A DNA stretch of 64,000 nt, taken from contig NZ_WIPH01000002.1 in NCBI RefSeq assembly GCF_009547075.1, forward strand, positions 62,001-126,000, written 5' to 3'. Of this stretch, positions 46,807-56,376 are shown piece after piece. Both the position numbers and the translations under genes were made by a program. This DNA is from Gluconobacter aidae. GTDB lineage: Bacteria; Pseudomonadota; Alphaproteobacteria; Acetobacterales; Acetobacteraceae. The notes beneath the pieces are model-generated. The model did no database searches. It saw only the letters and a list, made by a program, of their open reading frames with translations, and was not told the origin of the DNA. Position 1 is the stretch's first letter; the number at the start of each line of letters is the position of its first letter.

Positions 46807-48228
46807 TTACGAGGCGGAGAGGCCCTTGACGGCCTCCACCATCTTGGAAAGCACGGCCTGCGCATCGCCAAAGACCATGGCGCAGTTGTCCTGGAAGAAC
46901 AGCGGGTTCTGGACGGCGGAATAGCCCATGCCCATGCCGCGCTTGATGACGAAGACCTGACGGGCCTTGTCGGCATTCAGGATCGGCATGCCGTAGATCG
47001 GGGAGGACTTGTCCGTCCGGGCGGAGGGGTTCACCACGTCGTTCGCGCCGATGACGAGGGCGACGTCGGTGTCGGCGAAGCTGTCGTTGATGTCGTCCAT
47101 GTCGTAGATCATGTCGTACGGCACGCCCGCTTCGGCGAGCAGCACGTTCATGTGGCCCGGCATGCGTCCGGCGACCGGGTGGATCGCGAATTTCACGTCC
47201 ACGCCCGCGGCCTGAAGCAGTTTGACGAACTCGTAGAGCTTGCCCTGGGCCTGTGCGACGGCGAGGCCGTAGCCCGGCACGATGATGACCGTGGACGCAT
47301 AGCGCATCGTGGTCGCGGCATCGCTGGGGCTGACGGATTTGGCTTCTTTCTGCGGGCCCGTGGCAGCAGCTTTGGTGGCTTCACCGAAATTGCTGAACAG
47401 GACGTTGGTGATGGAGCGGTTCATGCCCTTGGCCATCATGACCGTCAGCAGTGTACCGGCGGAACCCACGACCATGCCGGCGATCATCAGGGCCGGATCG
47501 GCCATGACATAGCCTTCAAGACCCACGGCAAGGCCCGTGAAGGCGTTGTACAGCGAGATCACGACCGGCATGTCGGCACCGCCGATGGGAACGGTCATGC
47601 AGATGCCGCAGAGCAGGGCACCGATAAAGAACAGCAGGGCGAACAGGCCACCGCCGGGCTGATGGTACTGGGCGACGGCCATGACGCCGAGCAGGATCGT
47701 CAGCATGAAGACGGCGGCGTTGACGATGCGCTGTCCACCGAAGCGGATCGGCTTGTTCATGCGGCCATCGAGCTTGGCCCAGGCGATCAGTGAGCCGGAG
47801 AGCGACATGCTGCCGATCAGGCCACCGGCGACGGTGACGAGAAGCTGACCGACGCCGGTGTCTTTCGGGCCGGTGAGGGCGATGACGGATACGGCTGCCG
47901 CCGCGCCACCGCCCATGCCGTTGAAGAGGGCGACCATCTGCGGCATGGCCGTCATGGCGACGCTGCGCCCTTTCCAGCCGGCCCAGCCGCCACCGATCAG
48001 CAGGGCGAGTACGGCGAGGATGACGTTCACGACGATATGGGGTTGGGCTGCGTCAGAAACGCTGAAGATCTGCAGGAAGCTGGCTGCGACGACGAACAGC
48101 ATACCCCAGCCTGCGGTCACAATGCCCGAGACGGCCGTGACAGGGGAGGACATGCGCTTGAGACCGTAGACCAGCAGGCCGGAAGCGACCAGGCCGCTGA
48201 GGGCCACGATATAGGCGAGCAGGATCAT
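46807..48228 (-). CDS. pntB: NAD(P) transhydrogenase beta subunit
   Basis: 473-aa membrane subunit of proton-translocating transhydrogenase, which moves hydride between NADH and NADP+ using the proton gradient. Eight or so helices occupy residues 1-265. The NADP-binding domain III follows with VPGYGLAVAQAQ, GRMPGHMNVLLAEA and VIGANDVVNPSAR. Overlaps pntAB by four bases. Confidence 0.95.
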   Translation of the reverse strand: MILLAYIVALSGLVASGLLVYGLKRMSSPVTAVSGIVTAGWGMLFVVAASFLQIFSVSDAAQPHIVVNVILAVLALLIGGGWAGWKGRSVAMTAMPQMVALFNGMGGGAAAAVSVIALTGPKDTGVGQLLVTVAGGLIGSMSLSGSLIAWAKLDGRMNKPIRFGGQRIVNAAVFMLTILLGVMAVAQYHQPGGGLFALLFFIGALLCGICMTVPIGGADMPVVISLYNAFTGLAVGLEGYVMADPALMIAGMVVGSAGTLLTVMMAKGMNRSITNVLFSNFGEATKAAATGPQKEAKSVSPSDAATTMRYASTVIIVPGYGLAVAQAQGKLYEFVKLLQAAGVDVKFAIHPVAGRMPGHMNVLLAEAGVPYDMIYDMDDINDSFADTDVALVIGANDVVNPSARTDKSSPIYGMPILNADKARQVFVIKRGMGMGYSAVQNPLFFQDNCAMVFGDAQAVLSKMVEAVKGLSAS

Positions 48229-48560
48229 GATTTGGCTCCCTGTGTCGGAGCGGAAGCCGATGCTGCGGGTTTTGTGCTGGGTTTGAACATGGCCAGCATC
48301 CGGTCAGTCACGACATAGCCGCCGACCACGTTGCCGGCGCCGAGCATGACGCCCAGAAAGCCGACGACCTGCTCCAGAACGGAGGACGCGTTGAACAGAG
48401 CGCCGAGAGCGCCGACGACCACGATGCCGTGCACGAAGTTCGAGCCGGACATGAGGGGCGTGTGCAGGATGGAGGGGACGCGGCTGATGACCTCATAGCC
48501 CGTGAAAGCCGCGAGCATGAAGATGTACAGGGCGATGACAAACGTCATTGCGGTGATCAT
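48225..48560 (-). CDS. pntAB: NAD(P) transhydrogenase alpha-2 (membrane) subunit
   Basis: 111-aa subunit holding the membrane helices of the alpha chain (FVIALYIFMLAAFTGYEVI, then LGVMLGAGNVVGGYVVTDRML). The split of alpha into two genes is typical of alphaproteobacteria. ATGA overlaps with both neighbours. Confidence 0.94.
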   Translation of the reverse strand: MITAMTFVIALYIFMLAAFTGYEVISRVPSILHTPLMSGSNFVHGIVVVGALGALFNASSVLEQVVGFLGVMLGAGNVVGGYVVTDRMLAMFKPSTKPAASASAPTQGAKS

Positions 48561-49783
48561 TTTGCGGTCTCCTTGCCCGCGTCGTTTGCGGCGGGAGTTG
48601 TGGGCGAGGGCGATGCGGCGGGAGCAGGGGGCGGCGCGGGCGGGGCTGGCGAATTCGGATCGACGGCGGTGCGGATGCCGTCATTCGTGATGTAGCCGTT
48701 ATGCGTCAGCGCGGTGCCGGAGATGACCTCGTCCGTGAAGTCCGGCGCAAGTCCCTTGTCCCTGGTGATGATCTGCTGGAGCAGGTGCATGATGTTCTTG
48801 GAGTAGAGTTCGCTGGCCTGTTCGGCGAGCATGGACGGGACGTTGATCGGACCCACAATGGTCGTGGGGCCGACCTGAACGGTCTGCCCGGCCTGCGTGC
48901 CTTCGCAGTTGCCGCCGCCTTCCGCGCCGAGATCGATGATGACCGCGCCGGGCTTCATGGCCTTGATCTGTTCGGCGTCGATCAGGCGGGGCGCGCGCTT
49001 GCCAGGCACGGCGGCCGTCGTGACGATCAGGTCGGAGCGGGCGATATGGTCGCTGAGCGCCTTGCGGACCTTCTGCTTCTCGTCATCCGTCAGTTCGCGG
49101 GCATAGCCGCCCTGACCGGTGGCATCGACGCCGGTATCAACGAATTTCGCGCCCAGCGACTGCGCCTCTTCCCGGGTTTCAGGGCGGACGTCATAGCCTT
49201 CGGTCACGGCGCCCAGGCGTTTGGCGGTGGCCAGAGCCTGAAGCCCCGCGACGCCAAGGCCCATGACCAGAACCTGTGCGGCGCGCAGGGAGCCGACGGC
49301 CGTGGTCATCATGGGCAGGATCTTGGGCATATGCACCGCGCCCATCAAGACGGCGTAGTAGCCTGCCAGTGTGGCCTGACTGGACAGCGCGTCCATGGCC
49401 TGTGCGCGGGAAATGCGGGGCACCAGTTCCATGGCGAAACAGGTGATCTTCCCGTCCCGCAGGGCCTTCACCAGATCTGGATTGTTGCGGCCGTAGATGA
49501 AGGCAATGAGGATGGCGCCGGGCTTCATGGCCTTCACCGTTTCCAGCGTCGGCGGCTGGACGGCGAGGACGATGTCGGCATCGGCGATAAGGGCGTTGCG
49601 ATCCGGCGAGAAGGTGACGTCCTTGTAGGCGCTGTCGGGGTAGGACGATGCGACGCCTGCGCCCGTCTCCATGGCGAAGGTGATCCCCAGCGGGGCCAGT
49701 TTCTCGGCGACCTGAGGAATGAGGGCAACGCGGCGTTCCCCGCCTTCGTCGCGTTCTTTCAGGACTGAAATCTTGACAGTCAT
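48557..49783 (-). CDS. pntAA: NAD(P) transhydrogenase alpha-1 subunit
   Basis: 408-aa NAD-binding domain I (KISVLKERDEGGERRVAL, VMGLGVAGLQALATAKRLGA, then PGKRAPRLI). The C-terminal 45 residues are a Pro/Ala-rich linker (PAPPAPPPAPAASPSP), longer than strictly needed. The start at 49783 was chosen because MTVKISVLKER is the standard N-terminus; an upstream frame from 49843 has no ribosome binding site. The promoter upstream has two TetR-type palindromes. Confidence 0.93.
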   Translation of the reverse strand: MTVKISVLKERDEGGERRVALIPQVAEKLAPLGITFAMETGAGVASSYPDSAYKDVTFSPDRNALIADADIVLAVQPPTLETVKAMKPGAILIAFIYGRNNPDLVKALRDGKITCFAMELVPRISRAQAMDALSSQATLAGYYAVLMGAVHMPKILPMMTTAVGSLRAAQVLVMGLGVAGLQALATAKRLGAVTEGYDVRPETREEAQSLGAKFVDTGVDATGQGGYARELTDDEKQKVRKALSDHIARSDLIVTTAAVPGKRAPRLIDAEQIKAMKPGAVIIDLGAEGGGNCEGTQAGQTVQVGPTTIVGPINVPSMLAEQASELYSKNIMHLLQQIITRDKGLAPDFTDEVISGTALTHNGYITNDGIRTAVDPNSPAPPAPPPAPAASPSPTTPAANDAGKETAK

Positions 49784-49921
49784 TGGCTGCGATCCTGTGT
49801 CTGTCGTCGGGCGCGGGCTGTCGCCGAAGGGCAGGCTGAGCAAAGAGAACCCGCGCCCCGTTCAGCGCCACCATGACGCTTCTTCGGGGTGGAAACCATT
49901 GATGGATATCAAAAGGGAGAA

Positions 49922-49927
49922 ATTATA
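49922..49927 (-). promoter_or_regulatory. pntAA -10 hexamer
   Basis: A perfect TATAAT on the minus strand about 140 bp upstream of the pntAA start. The expected -35 position abuts the inner palindrome (49950-49963). Confidence 0.55.
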
Positions 49928-49949
49928 TCTGCATGGCAATTATTCGAAA

Positions 49950-49963
49950 TGACCGATCGGTCA
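49950..49963. promoter_or_regulatory. TetR-type operator, copy 1
   Basis: Perfect 14-bp palindrome TGACCGATCGGTCA, touching the predicted -35 of pntAA. An identical copy lies 34 bp away centre to centre. Confidence 0.7.
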
Positions 49964-49983
49964 TTATGATTATGTGACAGCAC

Positions 49984-49997
49984 TGACCGATCGGTCA
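49984..49997. promoter_or_regulatory. TetR-type operator, copy 2
   Basis: Perfect repeat of TGACCGATCGGTCA. It lies downstream of a possible dnaG -10, so a repressor here could affect both directions. Confidence 0.7.
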
Positions 49998-50128
49998 GTT
50001 TCCCGGGATTTTCTGGATGGCCTCGTGTCGTTATGGACGCTGGCAAAAAAGTTCCTGTAGAGAGGGGCTTATCTGGTTCCTGCGTGGAAACCAGTTTCCC
50101 CAACCCGCATGAAAGGCTCTTCCTGCCC

Positions 50129-51976
50129 ATGGCAATTGATGCTGCTTTTCTCGACGAACTGCGGAACCGGACGCCGCTGCCGTCGCTGATCGGGCGGCGT
50201 AACAAGCTGGTGAGGTCCGGTCGGAACTGGAAAACCTGCTGTCCGTTCCATGGCGAGAAAACGCCGTCCTTCTACATTTACGACGACCATTTCCACTGCT
50301 TCGGCTGCGGCGTGCATGGCGATGCCATCAGCTATGTGATGCAGAGCGAGGGGCGCAGCTTCCCTGAAGCCGTCGAGCAGCTTGCGTCTGAGGCGGGACT
50401 CGAGGTTCCGAAAGCCGACCCGCGGACGGAAGCCCGTGCCCGGGAGGCGCAGTCGCTCGGGGATGTGCTCAATCTCGTGCAGGAGAGCTATCGGCGGCGG
50501 CTGTATCGGCCGGAAGGGCGCGAGGGGCTGGCCTATCTGCGGGGACGGGGGCTGACGGAAGAGACGATCGAGCGGTTCGGTCTGGGCTGGTCCGGCGATG
50601 GGCGGCAACTGCTTGACGAACTGCGACCGCATGGTGTGACGGTCGAGATGCTGATCCGCGCCGGGGTCATGCGCGTGGATGAGCAGGGCGCTCCGAAAGG
50701 AGAGCTGTTCTTCAATCGCGTGACGTTCCCGATCCGGGACCGGCGGGGGCGCATGATGTCCTTTGGCGCCCGGACGCTCGGAGACGGGCAGCCCAAATAT
50801 CTCAATGGCCCGGAGACGGCCCTGTTCTCCAAGCGGCGGACGCTGTTCAATCTCGACCTGGCGCGGGAGGCCGTGCATCGCGGGGCGGATCTCGTGGTGG
50901 TCGAGGGCTATATGGACGTCATCGCCATGGATCAGGCGGGGTTCGGCGGGGCCGTTGCTCCTCTGGGCACGGCGATGGGCGAGGAGCAGCTTGAACTGCT
51001 GTGGCGCATGTCTCCGTCACCGATCCTGTGTCTCGACGGTGATGCGGCGGGTGCGCGGGCGGCTCTGCGGGTCTGTGAGGTTTCGCTGCCGCTGCTGTCG
51101 CCCGAGCGGACGATCCGCTTCTGCCGGCTGGACCCGAAGGATGACCCGGACAGCCTGATCCGCAGCCGCGGACCGCGGGCCATGCAGGAGGCCCTCTCCG
51201 GCGCGACGTCGATGGCGGAGGAACTGTTCGGGCTGCTGACGGCGGGGCTGGTGGATCCGGGGCCGGATCAGCGGGCGGCCTTGCGCGAAAAGCTGGTGGC
51301 GCTGTCGCGGCTCATTCCGGACAAGGCGCTGGGATCGGAATATCGCAGTACGCTGCTGGACATGTTCTTTGCGCGCTTCCGGCGGAAGAAAACCTTCCAG
51401 CGCAAGGGGGGCGAGAGTCTGCCGCTCTCCACGCAGGCCCCCGGGGCAATGCGCGATGTGGAGTCGGGAAATCTGGAGCGGCTTAACATCATGACGGCGA
51501 TGCTGCTTCACCATCCCGATATCCTTCCGGATGTGGAACAGGCGTATAGCGGTCTGCATCTGCCGCCTGAACTGGACCGTCTGCGCTCGGCGCTGCTGGA
51601 CTGGTCCTGTCAGGAAGAGGAGCGAGATGGCCTGACGGAAGAGAGCTGCATGTCCTGGCTGGAGGAGCATGGGCTGGCGGATCTGGCGGGAAGAGTGAAA
51701 GGCGGGCCGTTGCCGCGCAGCGTGGGGGACGGGAAGGTCAAGGACGATATCCTGAAGGTGGATGTCATTGAAAGCTGGTGGCATTTTTATGCCCTGGTCA
51801 ATTTTCAGACCTTCGAGCGGACCCTGGAGGAGGACGTGACCAGGGCCGTTATTGAAGGGGATATGGAGCCTTTCGTGGATGAGAACGGGCAGAGCGGGCT
51901 GCGCTTTCCCAATGCACTCATGACCCGTCTGCGGGTTCGCGATGCCCTGAAAAGCGGAGAGAGAGTCGGAGAGTAA
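50129..51976 (+). CDS. dnaG: DNA primase
   Basis: 615-aa primase that lays RNA primers for replication. The CHC2 zinc site uses Cys38, His41, Cys57 and Cys60 (CPFHGEKTPSF, then FHCFGCG). The TOPRIM core follows with VVEGYMDVIAMDQ and LDGDAAGARA. The C-terminal helicase-binding domain is present. The ATG at 50129 was chosen over the frame opening at 50033 because MAIDAAFLDELR is the conserved N-terminus. Upstream of rpoD, the usual macromolecular-synthesis pairing. Confidence 0.95.
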   Translation: MAIDAAFLDELRNRTPLPSLIGRRNKLVRSGRNWKTCCPFHGEKTPSFYIYDDHFHCFGCGVHGDAISYVMQSEGRSFPEAVEQLASEAGLEVPKADPRTEARAREAQSLGDVLNLVQESYRRRLYRPEGREGLAYLRGRGLTEETIERFGLGWSGDGRQLLDELRPHGVTVEMLIRAGVMRVDEQGAPKGELFFNRVTFPIRDRRGRMMSFGARTLGDGQPKYLNGPETALFSKRRTLFNLDLAREAVHRGADLVVVEGYMDVIAMDQAGFGGAVAPLGTAMGEEQLELLWRMSPSPILCLDGDAAGARAALRVCEVSLPLLSPERTIRFCRLDPKDDPDSLIRSRGPRAMQEALSGATSMAEELFGLLTAGLVDPGPDQRAALREKLVALSRLIPDKALGSEYRSTLLDMFFARFRRKKTFQRKGGESLPLSTQAPGAMRDVESGNLERLNIMTAMLLHHPDILPDVEQAYSGLHLPPELDRLRSALLDWSCQEEERDGLTEESCMSWLEEHGLADLAGRVKGGPLPRSVGDGKVKDDILKVDVIESWWHFYALVNFQTFERTLEEDVTRAVIEGDMEPFVDENGQSGLRFPNALMTRLRVRDALKSGERVGE

Positions 51977-51980
51977 GGGG

Positions 51981-52000
51981 TGGCGGAGACTGCTCCGCCA
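51981..52000 (+). terminator. Hairpin between dnaG and rpoD
   Basis: TGGCGGAG-ACTG-CTCCGCCA gives a perfect 8-bp stem five bases after the dnaG stop. It has no T tract, so it may be an RNA-processing or partial termination site rather than a full terminator. Confidence 0.45.
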
Positions 52001-52141
52001 TAGCGGAAGAAATGATGGCGGAATGAATTTTATTCCCGAAAGGTTGCATTCTTTGGGGTGCCAATCTTGACTTCGGGCGCAGGATCGACCACCTGCACGC
52101 TGCCGGATTGCTAACTCGCGGCGGAGTGGACGGAGAGACGA

Positions 52142-54100
52142 ATGGCGACGAAAACAGCCTCTGGAACGGATCGGAACGCGCAGGAACAGGAGGGGGACAC
52201 CACTCTCCTCGATACGCAGTCCGCTGCCGTCAAGCGGCTGATCGCCAAAGGGCGTGAACGCGGACATATCACCTTTGACGAACTGAACGCTGTCCTGCCG
52301 CAGGACCAGATGTCTTCCGAGCAGATCGAGGACGTTATGGCGGCATTGTCCGAAATGGGCATTCAGGTCATCGAGAACGAGGATCAGGACGAAGCCGAGG
52401 CCCCCGCGGAAAAGGAAGCCGAAAGTGACGGCGAGGAAGCCGAGGGCCCTCAGGGCGGCAATGTCGATGCCGAGGCCGCCAGCCGCACGGATGATCCGGT
52501 CCGCATGTATCTGCGCGAGATGGGGTCTGTCGAACTGCTGTCGCGTGAGGGCGAGATTGCGATCGCCAAGCGGATCGAGGCTGGCCGTGACGAGATGATC
52601 GGCGGCCTGTGTGAGAGCCCACTGACGATTCGCGCCATTATCTCCTGGCATGAACGTCTTAAGGACGGCGAAATGCTGCTCCGCGATATCGTGGATCTCG
52701 AGGCCAGTCAGGGCGGTGGTCCGGACCCCGAGGCAGTTGAGGGCGAGGAAAGTGACGAGGCGTCCGAAGAGGACGACTCTGCCGAGGACGAGAACGAAGA
52801 GGGCGAAGGCGACCAGCAGGAAGGCAGCGGCCTGTCGCTGTCGGCTCTGGAAGAGAAGCTGAAGCCTGAAATCCTGGCGCGTTTCGAAGCCATCGAGCCG
52901 CTGTATCACAAGCTGCGCAGGCTTCAGATCAAGCGCATCGAGGCTCTGACGGGTGGTGAGGACCATTCCGACAAGTCCGAACAGACCTACGAGAAGCTGC
53001 GTCACGAGCTGGTCAGTCTCGTGGAGCAGGTGCATCTGCATAACAACCGGATTGAAGAGCTGGTTGCGCAGATCAAGATGCAGGTCCAGAAGCTGAACGG
53101 CGTTGAAGGCCGGATGATGCGTCTGGCCGAGAACTGCAAGATTTCGCGTGACGACTTTCTGATCAAGTATCGCAGCCGCGAACTGGATCCGACGTGGCTG
53201 GACAGCATTTCCGCGCTGCCGGGCAAGGGGTGGAAGAACCTGACGACCCGGCATATGGACCAGCTTCGCAACCTGCGGGGCGAGATTGCGGCACTGTCGC
53301 ATGAGACGGGTCTGCCGGTTGGGGAATTTCGCCGGGTCTACGCGACCATTTCCCGTGGCGAGCGGGATTCTACCCGCGCAAAGAAGGAAATGATCGAGGC
53401 GAATCTGCGTCTGGTGATTTCGATCGCCAAGAAGTACACGAACCGTGGCCTTCAGTTTCTGGATCTGATCCAGGAGGGCAATATCGGTCTGATGAAGGCC
53501 GTGGACAAGTTCGAGTACCGTCGTGGTTACAAGTTCTCGACCTATGCGACCTGGTGGATCCGTCAGGCGATCACGCGTTCCATCGCGGATCAGGCCAAGA
53601 CGATCCGTATTCCGGTCCATATGATCGAGACGATCAACAAGCTCGTTCGCACATCGCGTCAGATGCTGCATGAGATCGGGCGTGAGCCGGCTCCGGAAGA
53701 GCTGGCCGAGAAGCTTGGCATGCCGCTGGAGAAGGTCCGCAAGGTCCTGAAGATCGCCAAGGAGCCGATTTCTCTCGAAACGCCGATCGGTGACGAGGAA
53801 GACAGCCATCTCGGTGATTTCATCGAAGACAAGACGGCCGTCATTCCGCTGGATGCTGCCATCCAGACGAACCTGCGTGAAGCCACGACGCGCGTTCTGG
53901 CGTCGCTGACGCCGCGTGAAGAGCGCGTGCTGCGGATGCGCTTTGGCATCGGCATGAACACGGACCATACCCTTGAGGAAGTGGGCCAGCAGTTCAACGT
54001 GACCCGTGAGCGTATCCGTCAGATCGAGGCGAAGGCGCTGCGCAAGCTCAAGCACCCGAGCCGTTCGCGCAAGCTGCGCTCTTTCCTCGACGACAACTGA
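52142..54100 (+). CDS. rpoD: RNA polymerase primary sigma factor (sigma-70)
   Basis: 652-aa housekeeping sigma factor. Region 1.1 at the N-terminus, region 1.2 at [20 protein letters not shown] near 117-136, then an acidic non-conserved insert (about 196-230, nearly all Asp/Glu/Ser). Regions 2.3-2.4 show [18 protein letters not shown], region 4.2 the helix-turn-helix [20 protein letters not shown]. It lies 165 bp after dnaG. Confidence 0.97.
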   Translation: MATKTASGTDRNAQEQEGDTTLLDTQSAAVKRLIAKGRERGHITFDELNAVLPQDQMSSEQIEDVMAALSEMGIQVIENEDQDEAEAPAEKEAESDGEEAEGPQGGNVDAEAASRTDDPVRMYLREMGSVELLSREGEIAIAKRIEAGRDEMIGGLCESPLTIRAIISWHERLKDGEMLLRDIVDLEASQGGGPDPEAVEGEESDEASEEDDSAEDENEEGEGDQQEGSGLSLSALEEKLKPEILARFEAIEPLYHKLRRLQIKRIEALTGGEDHSDKSEQTYEKLRHELVSLVEQVHLHNNRIEELVAQIKMQVQKLNGVEGRMMRLAENCKISRDDFLIKYRSRELDPTWLDSISALPGKGWKNLTTRHMDQLRNLRGEIAALSHETGLPVGEFRRVYATISRGERDSTRAKKEMIEANLRLVISIAKKYTNRGLQFLDLIQEGNIGLMKAVDKFEYRRGYKFSTYATWWIRQAITRSIADQAKTIRIPVHMIETINKLVRTSRQMLHEIGREPAPEELAEKLGMPLEKVRKVLKIAKEPISLETPIGDEEDSHLGDFIEDKTAVIPLDAAIQTNLREATTRVLASLTPREERVLRMRFGIGMNTDHTLEEVGQQFNVTRERIRQIEAKALRKLKHPSRSRKLRSFLDDN

Positions 54101-54123
54101 TCGTCGGGCACGGGACCGGGGCG

Positions 54124-54699
54124 ATGCTGTCTGGCTGGCTCAGGCCGAAAGGGGCCTTCACCCGTCTGGCGGTGGATGTCACTTTTCTGGAGACCCGCAG
54201 ATCCTGTGTGTCTCCGGTCCTGCCAGACGGATTTTCCCTGACCCGCGTGACGGGGAGCGAGGCACTCCCGCTTTATCGCGAGCTTTATGCAGCGGTTGGA
54301 CGGGATTACTGCTGGTGGATGCGACGTTCGATGCCCGATACGGATCTGGCGGCCATCCTGCATGATCCTGCCGTTCATTTCATGGTGCTGCACGACGTGT
54401 CCGGTCATCCTGCCGGGTTTTATGAACTTGATCTGAGACAGGGTGGGGATGCGAATCTTGCCTATTTTGGTCTGCTGTCAGAAGTGATGGGTCGCGGGCT
54501 GGGCCGTCTCGTACTTGATCATGCCGTTGCACGCGCTTTCGATGCGGGAAGCTGGCGCCTGAGGGTCAATACCTGCACGCTCGATCATCCGCATGCGCTG
54601 CCCAATTATCGTCGGGCCGGGTTTTCGGTGCGGGATGTCGCTTCTGAAATCTGGGACGTTCCGAACAGATATGTCCCGGAAAAGCTGAAGCGACTCTGA
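54124..54699 (+). CDS. GNAT-family N-acetyltransferase
   Basis: 191-aa acetyltransferase. The acetyl-CoA motif A is degenerate (EVMGRGLGRLVLDHAV), followed by RLRVNTCTLDHPHALPNYRRAGF, typical of GNAT. It lies 24 bp after rpoD and may be co-transcribed. Substrate unknown. Confidence 0.85.
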   Translation: MLSGWLRPKGAFTRLAVDVTFLETRRSCVSPVLPDGFSLTRVTGSEALPLYRELYAAVGRDYCWWMRRSMPDTDLAAILHDPAVHFMVLHDVSGHPAGFYELDLRQGGDANLAYFGLLSEVMGRGLGRLVLDHAVARAFDAGSWRLRVNTCTLDHPHALPNYRRAGFSVRDVASEIWDVPNRYVPEKLKRL

Positions 54700-54858
54700 G
54701 ACAGGGCTTGCTTTTGGGCGTCGCGCGTGATTAATGCCGCCTTTCCCTGCCGGGCGATGTGGCATCGCACCGGCTATACCCGTGCCCTGAAACATGGGCC
54801 CTGTTTCCGGCATGGGCCGGAGCCAGTCGCGGGTTGACCTCATCCGAAGGGAGTATTC

Positions 54859-55341
54859 ATGCCATTGTATGAAAGCGTGCTCATCGCACGTAATGATGTG
54901 TCGCAGGCTCAGGTGGAAACCCTGGTCGAGACCATCGAAACCCTGCTCAAGGACAACGGCGGTTCCATCCAGAAGCGCGAGTTCTGGGGCCTGCGTTCGC
55001 TCGCATACCGCATCAAGAAGAACCGCAAGGGCCATTACGTCCTGCTGGGCCTTGACTGCACCCCCGACACGCTGCGCGAGCTGGAGCGTCAGCTGGGCCT
55101 GAACGAAGACGTGCTGCGCGTTCTCACGCTCCGCGTCGACGAGATCGACGAGAACCCCTCTCCGGTTCTGGCTCGCAAGAGCGACGATCGTGGCGATCGC
55201 GGCAACTTCCGTGGCGGCTCCAAGCCGGCCGGTCGTTTCGAGAGCGGTCGTGGCGGTCCCCGTCGCAGCAGCGAAGACCGTGAGGAATATCGTGCACGTG
55301 GCGAGCAGGACGATGCTCGTGAGACGGCCGGAGCGGAGTAA
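54859..55341 (+). CDS. rpsF: 30S ribosomal protein S6 (bS6) with extended tail
   Basis: 160 aa. The first 95 residues are a normal S6 ([20 protein letters not shown], then [16 protein letters not shown]). The last 60 are Arg/Gly/Ser/Asp-rich and probably disordered ([20 protein letters not shown]). GAAGGGAG precedes the ATG. First gene of rpsF-rpsR-rplI. Confidence 0.96.
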   Translation: MPLYESVLIARNDVSQAQVETLVETIETLLKDNGGSIQKREFWGLRSLAYRIKKNRKGHYVLLGLDCTPDTLRELERQLGLNEDVLRVLTLRVDEIDENPSPVLARKSDDRGDRGNFRGGSKPAGRFESGRGGPRRSSEDREEYRARGEQDDARETAGAE

Positions 55342-55346
55342 GAAAC

Positions 55347-55637
55347 ATGTCCGAGACCATCACTCCCGACGTCAACGAAGTGAACCCGGCTGCCCGTCGC
55401 ACGGCAGTTGGCGCACGTCGTCCGTTCTACCGTCGTCGCAAGTCCTGCCCGTTCTCCGGTCCCAACGCGCCGAAGATCGACTACAAGGACGTGCGTCTGC
55501 TGAGCCGCTTCCTTTCGGAGCGCGGCAAGATCGTGCCGAGCCGCATCACGGCCGTTTCGGCCAAGAAGCAGCGTGAGCTGGCACAGGCGATCAAGCGCGC
55601 CCGTTTCCTCGCCCTGCTCCCCTACGTCGTGAACTGA
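55347..55637 (+). CDS. rpsR: 30S ribosomal protein S18 (bS18)
   Basis: 96 aa. The conserved core PRKSCPFS-like region appears here as [19 protein letters not shown], followed by [20 protein letters not shown], with the N-terminus longer and Arg-rich. It lies 5 bp after rpsF. Confidence 0.96.
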   Translation: MSETITPDVNEVNPAARRTAVGARRPFYRRRKSCPFSGPNAPKIDYKDVRLLSRFLSERGKIVPSRITAVSAKKQRELAQAIKRARFLALLPYVVN

Positions 55638-55647
55638 GGAGAGCATC

Positions 55648-56238
55648 ATGTCCCAGACCGCACTGATCCTGCTGCAGCGGGTCGAGCATCTCGGCCAGAT
55701 GGGCGACCTGGTGCACGTGAAGCCGGGTTATGCCCGTAACTTCCTGCTGCCCCAGGCCAAGGCCATGCGCGCCACGGCTGCCAACAAGAAGCGTTTCGAG
55801 ACCGAGCGCGCCCAGCTTGAGGCCCAGAACCTCAAGAAGCGTGAAGAGGCCGAGCGTCTTGCCGAGCGCATGCACGAGCTGTCCGTCGTCATCATCCGTC
55901 AGGCTGGTGACAGCGGAAGCCTGTACGGCTCCGTCAGCACCCGTGACATCGCGGCTGCCGCCACGGAAGCCGGTCTGACGATCTCGCGTCAGCAGGTTGT
56001 TCTGGCACATCCGATCAAGCAGCTTGGCCTGACGGAAGCACGCATCGTGCTGCATCCGGAAGTGTCCATTCCGCTGACGGTCAATGTTGCCCGTTCCGCT
56101 GAAGAAGCAGAGCGTCAGGCTCGTGGCGAAGCCATCGGCGTGCAGGACGAGGATGAGAACATCCTTGGCGAACTGCAGGCTGAGAATGCCGCCGAAGAGG
56201 CTGCTGCCGAAGCCGCCGAGGCATCGGAAGAAGCGTAA
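55648..56238 (+). CDS. rplI: 50S ribosomal protein L9 (bL9)
   Basis: 196 aa. The N-terminal RNA-binding domain has [25 protein letters not shown]; the connecting helix and C-terminal domain follow. An acidic Ala/Glu tail of about 35 residues extends beyond E. coli L9. GAGGAGAG precedes the ATG. A terminator follows at 56265. Confidence 0.96.
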   Translation: MSQTALILLQRVEHLGQMGDLVHVKPGYARNFLLPQAKAMRATAANKKRFETERAQLEAQNLKKREEAERLAERMHELSVVIIRQAGDSGSLYGSVSTRDIAAAATEAGLTISRQQVVLAHPIKQLGLTEARIVLHPEVSIPLTVNVARSAEEAERQARGEAIGVQDEDENILGELQAENAAEEAAAEAAEASEEA

Positions 56239-56264
56239 GGCTTTTACCGAGGACCTTGTCCTGA

Positions 56265-56301
56265 AAAACCCGGCCGGGACTATCCCCTGCCGGGTTTTTT
56301 T
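56265..56301 (+). terminator. Rho-independent terminator after rplI
   Basis: AAAACCCGGC pairs with GCCGGGTTTT around a 14-base loop that itself is C/G-rich, followed by seven T. It separates the ribosomal operon from cfa. Confidence 0.88.
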
Positions 56302-56376
56302 GTGTCTGTTCTTCCGGAGGAGTACAACTTCAGACCTGTTCGGGCTTTTTCCCGGTATTGGAAACAGGAGATCGGA

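Larger units (their letters stand above)
49784..50128. other. Intergenic region between pntAA and dnaG
   Basis: A 345-bp divergent gap. It holds a perfect TATAAT for pntAA, two perfect palindromes described separately, and short AT-rich stretches that may serve dnaG (TATGAT at 49965). No small gene is supported: the in-frame upstream extensions of pntAA and dnaG lack ribosome binding sites and typical N-termini. Confidence 0.6.

Noticed and set aside
49191-49874. 227-codon frame opening in the pntAA leader
   Set aside because: It is an out-of-frame shadow of pntAA with Arg/Pro/Gly-rich product.
51017-54055. 1012-codon open frame antisense to dnaG and rpoD
   Set aside because: It mirrors the codon bias of the plus-strand genes; it has no domain, its product is low in complexity, and both sense genes are certain.
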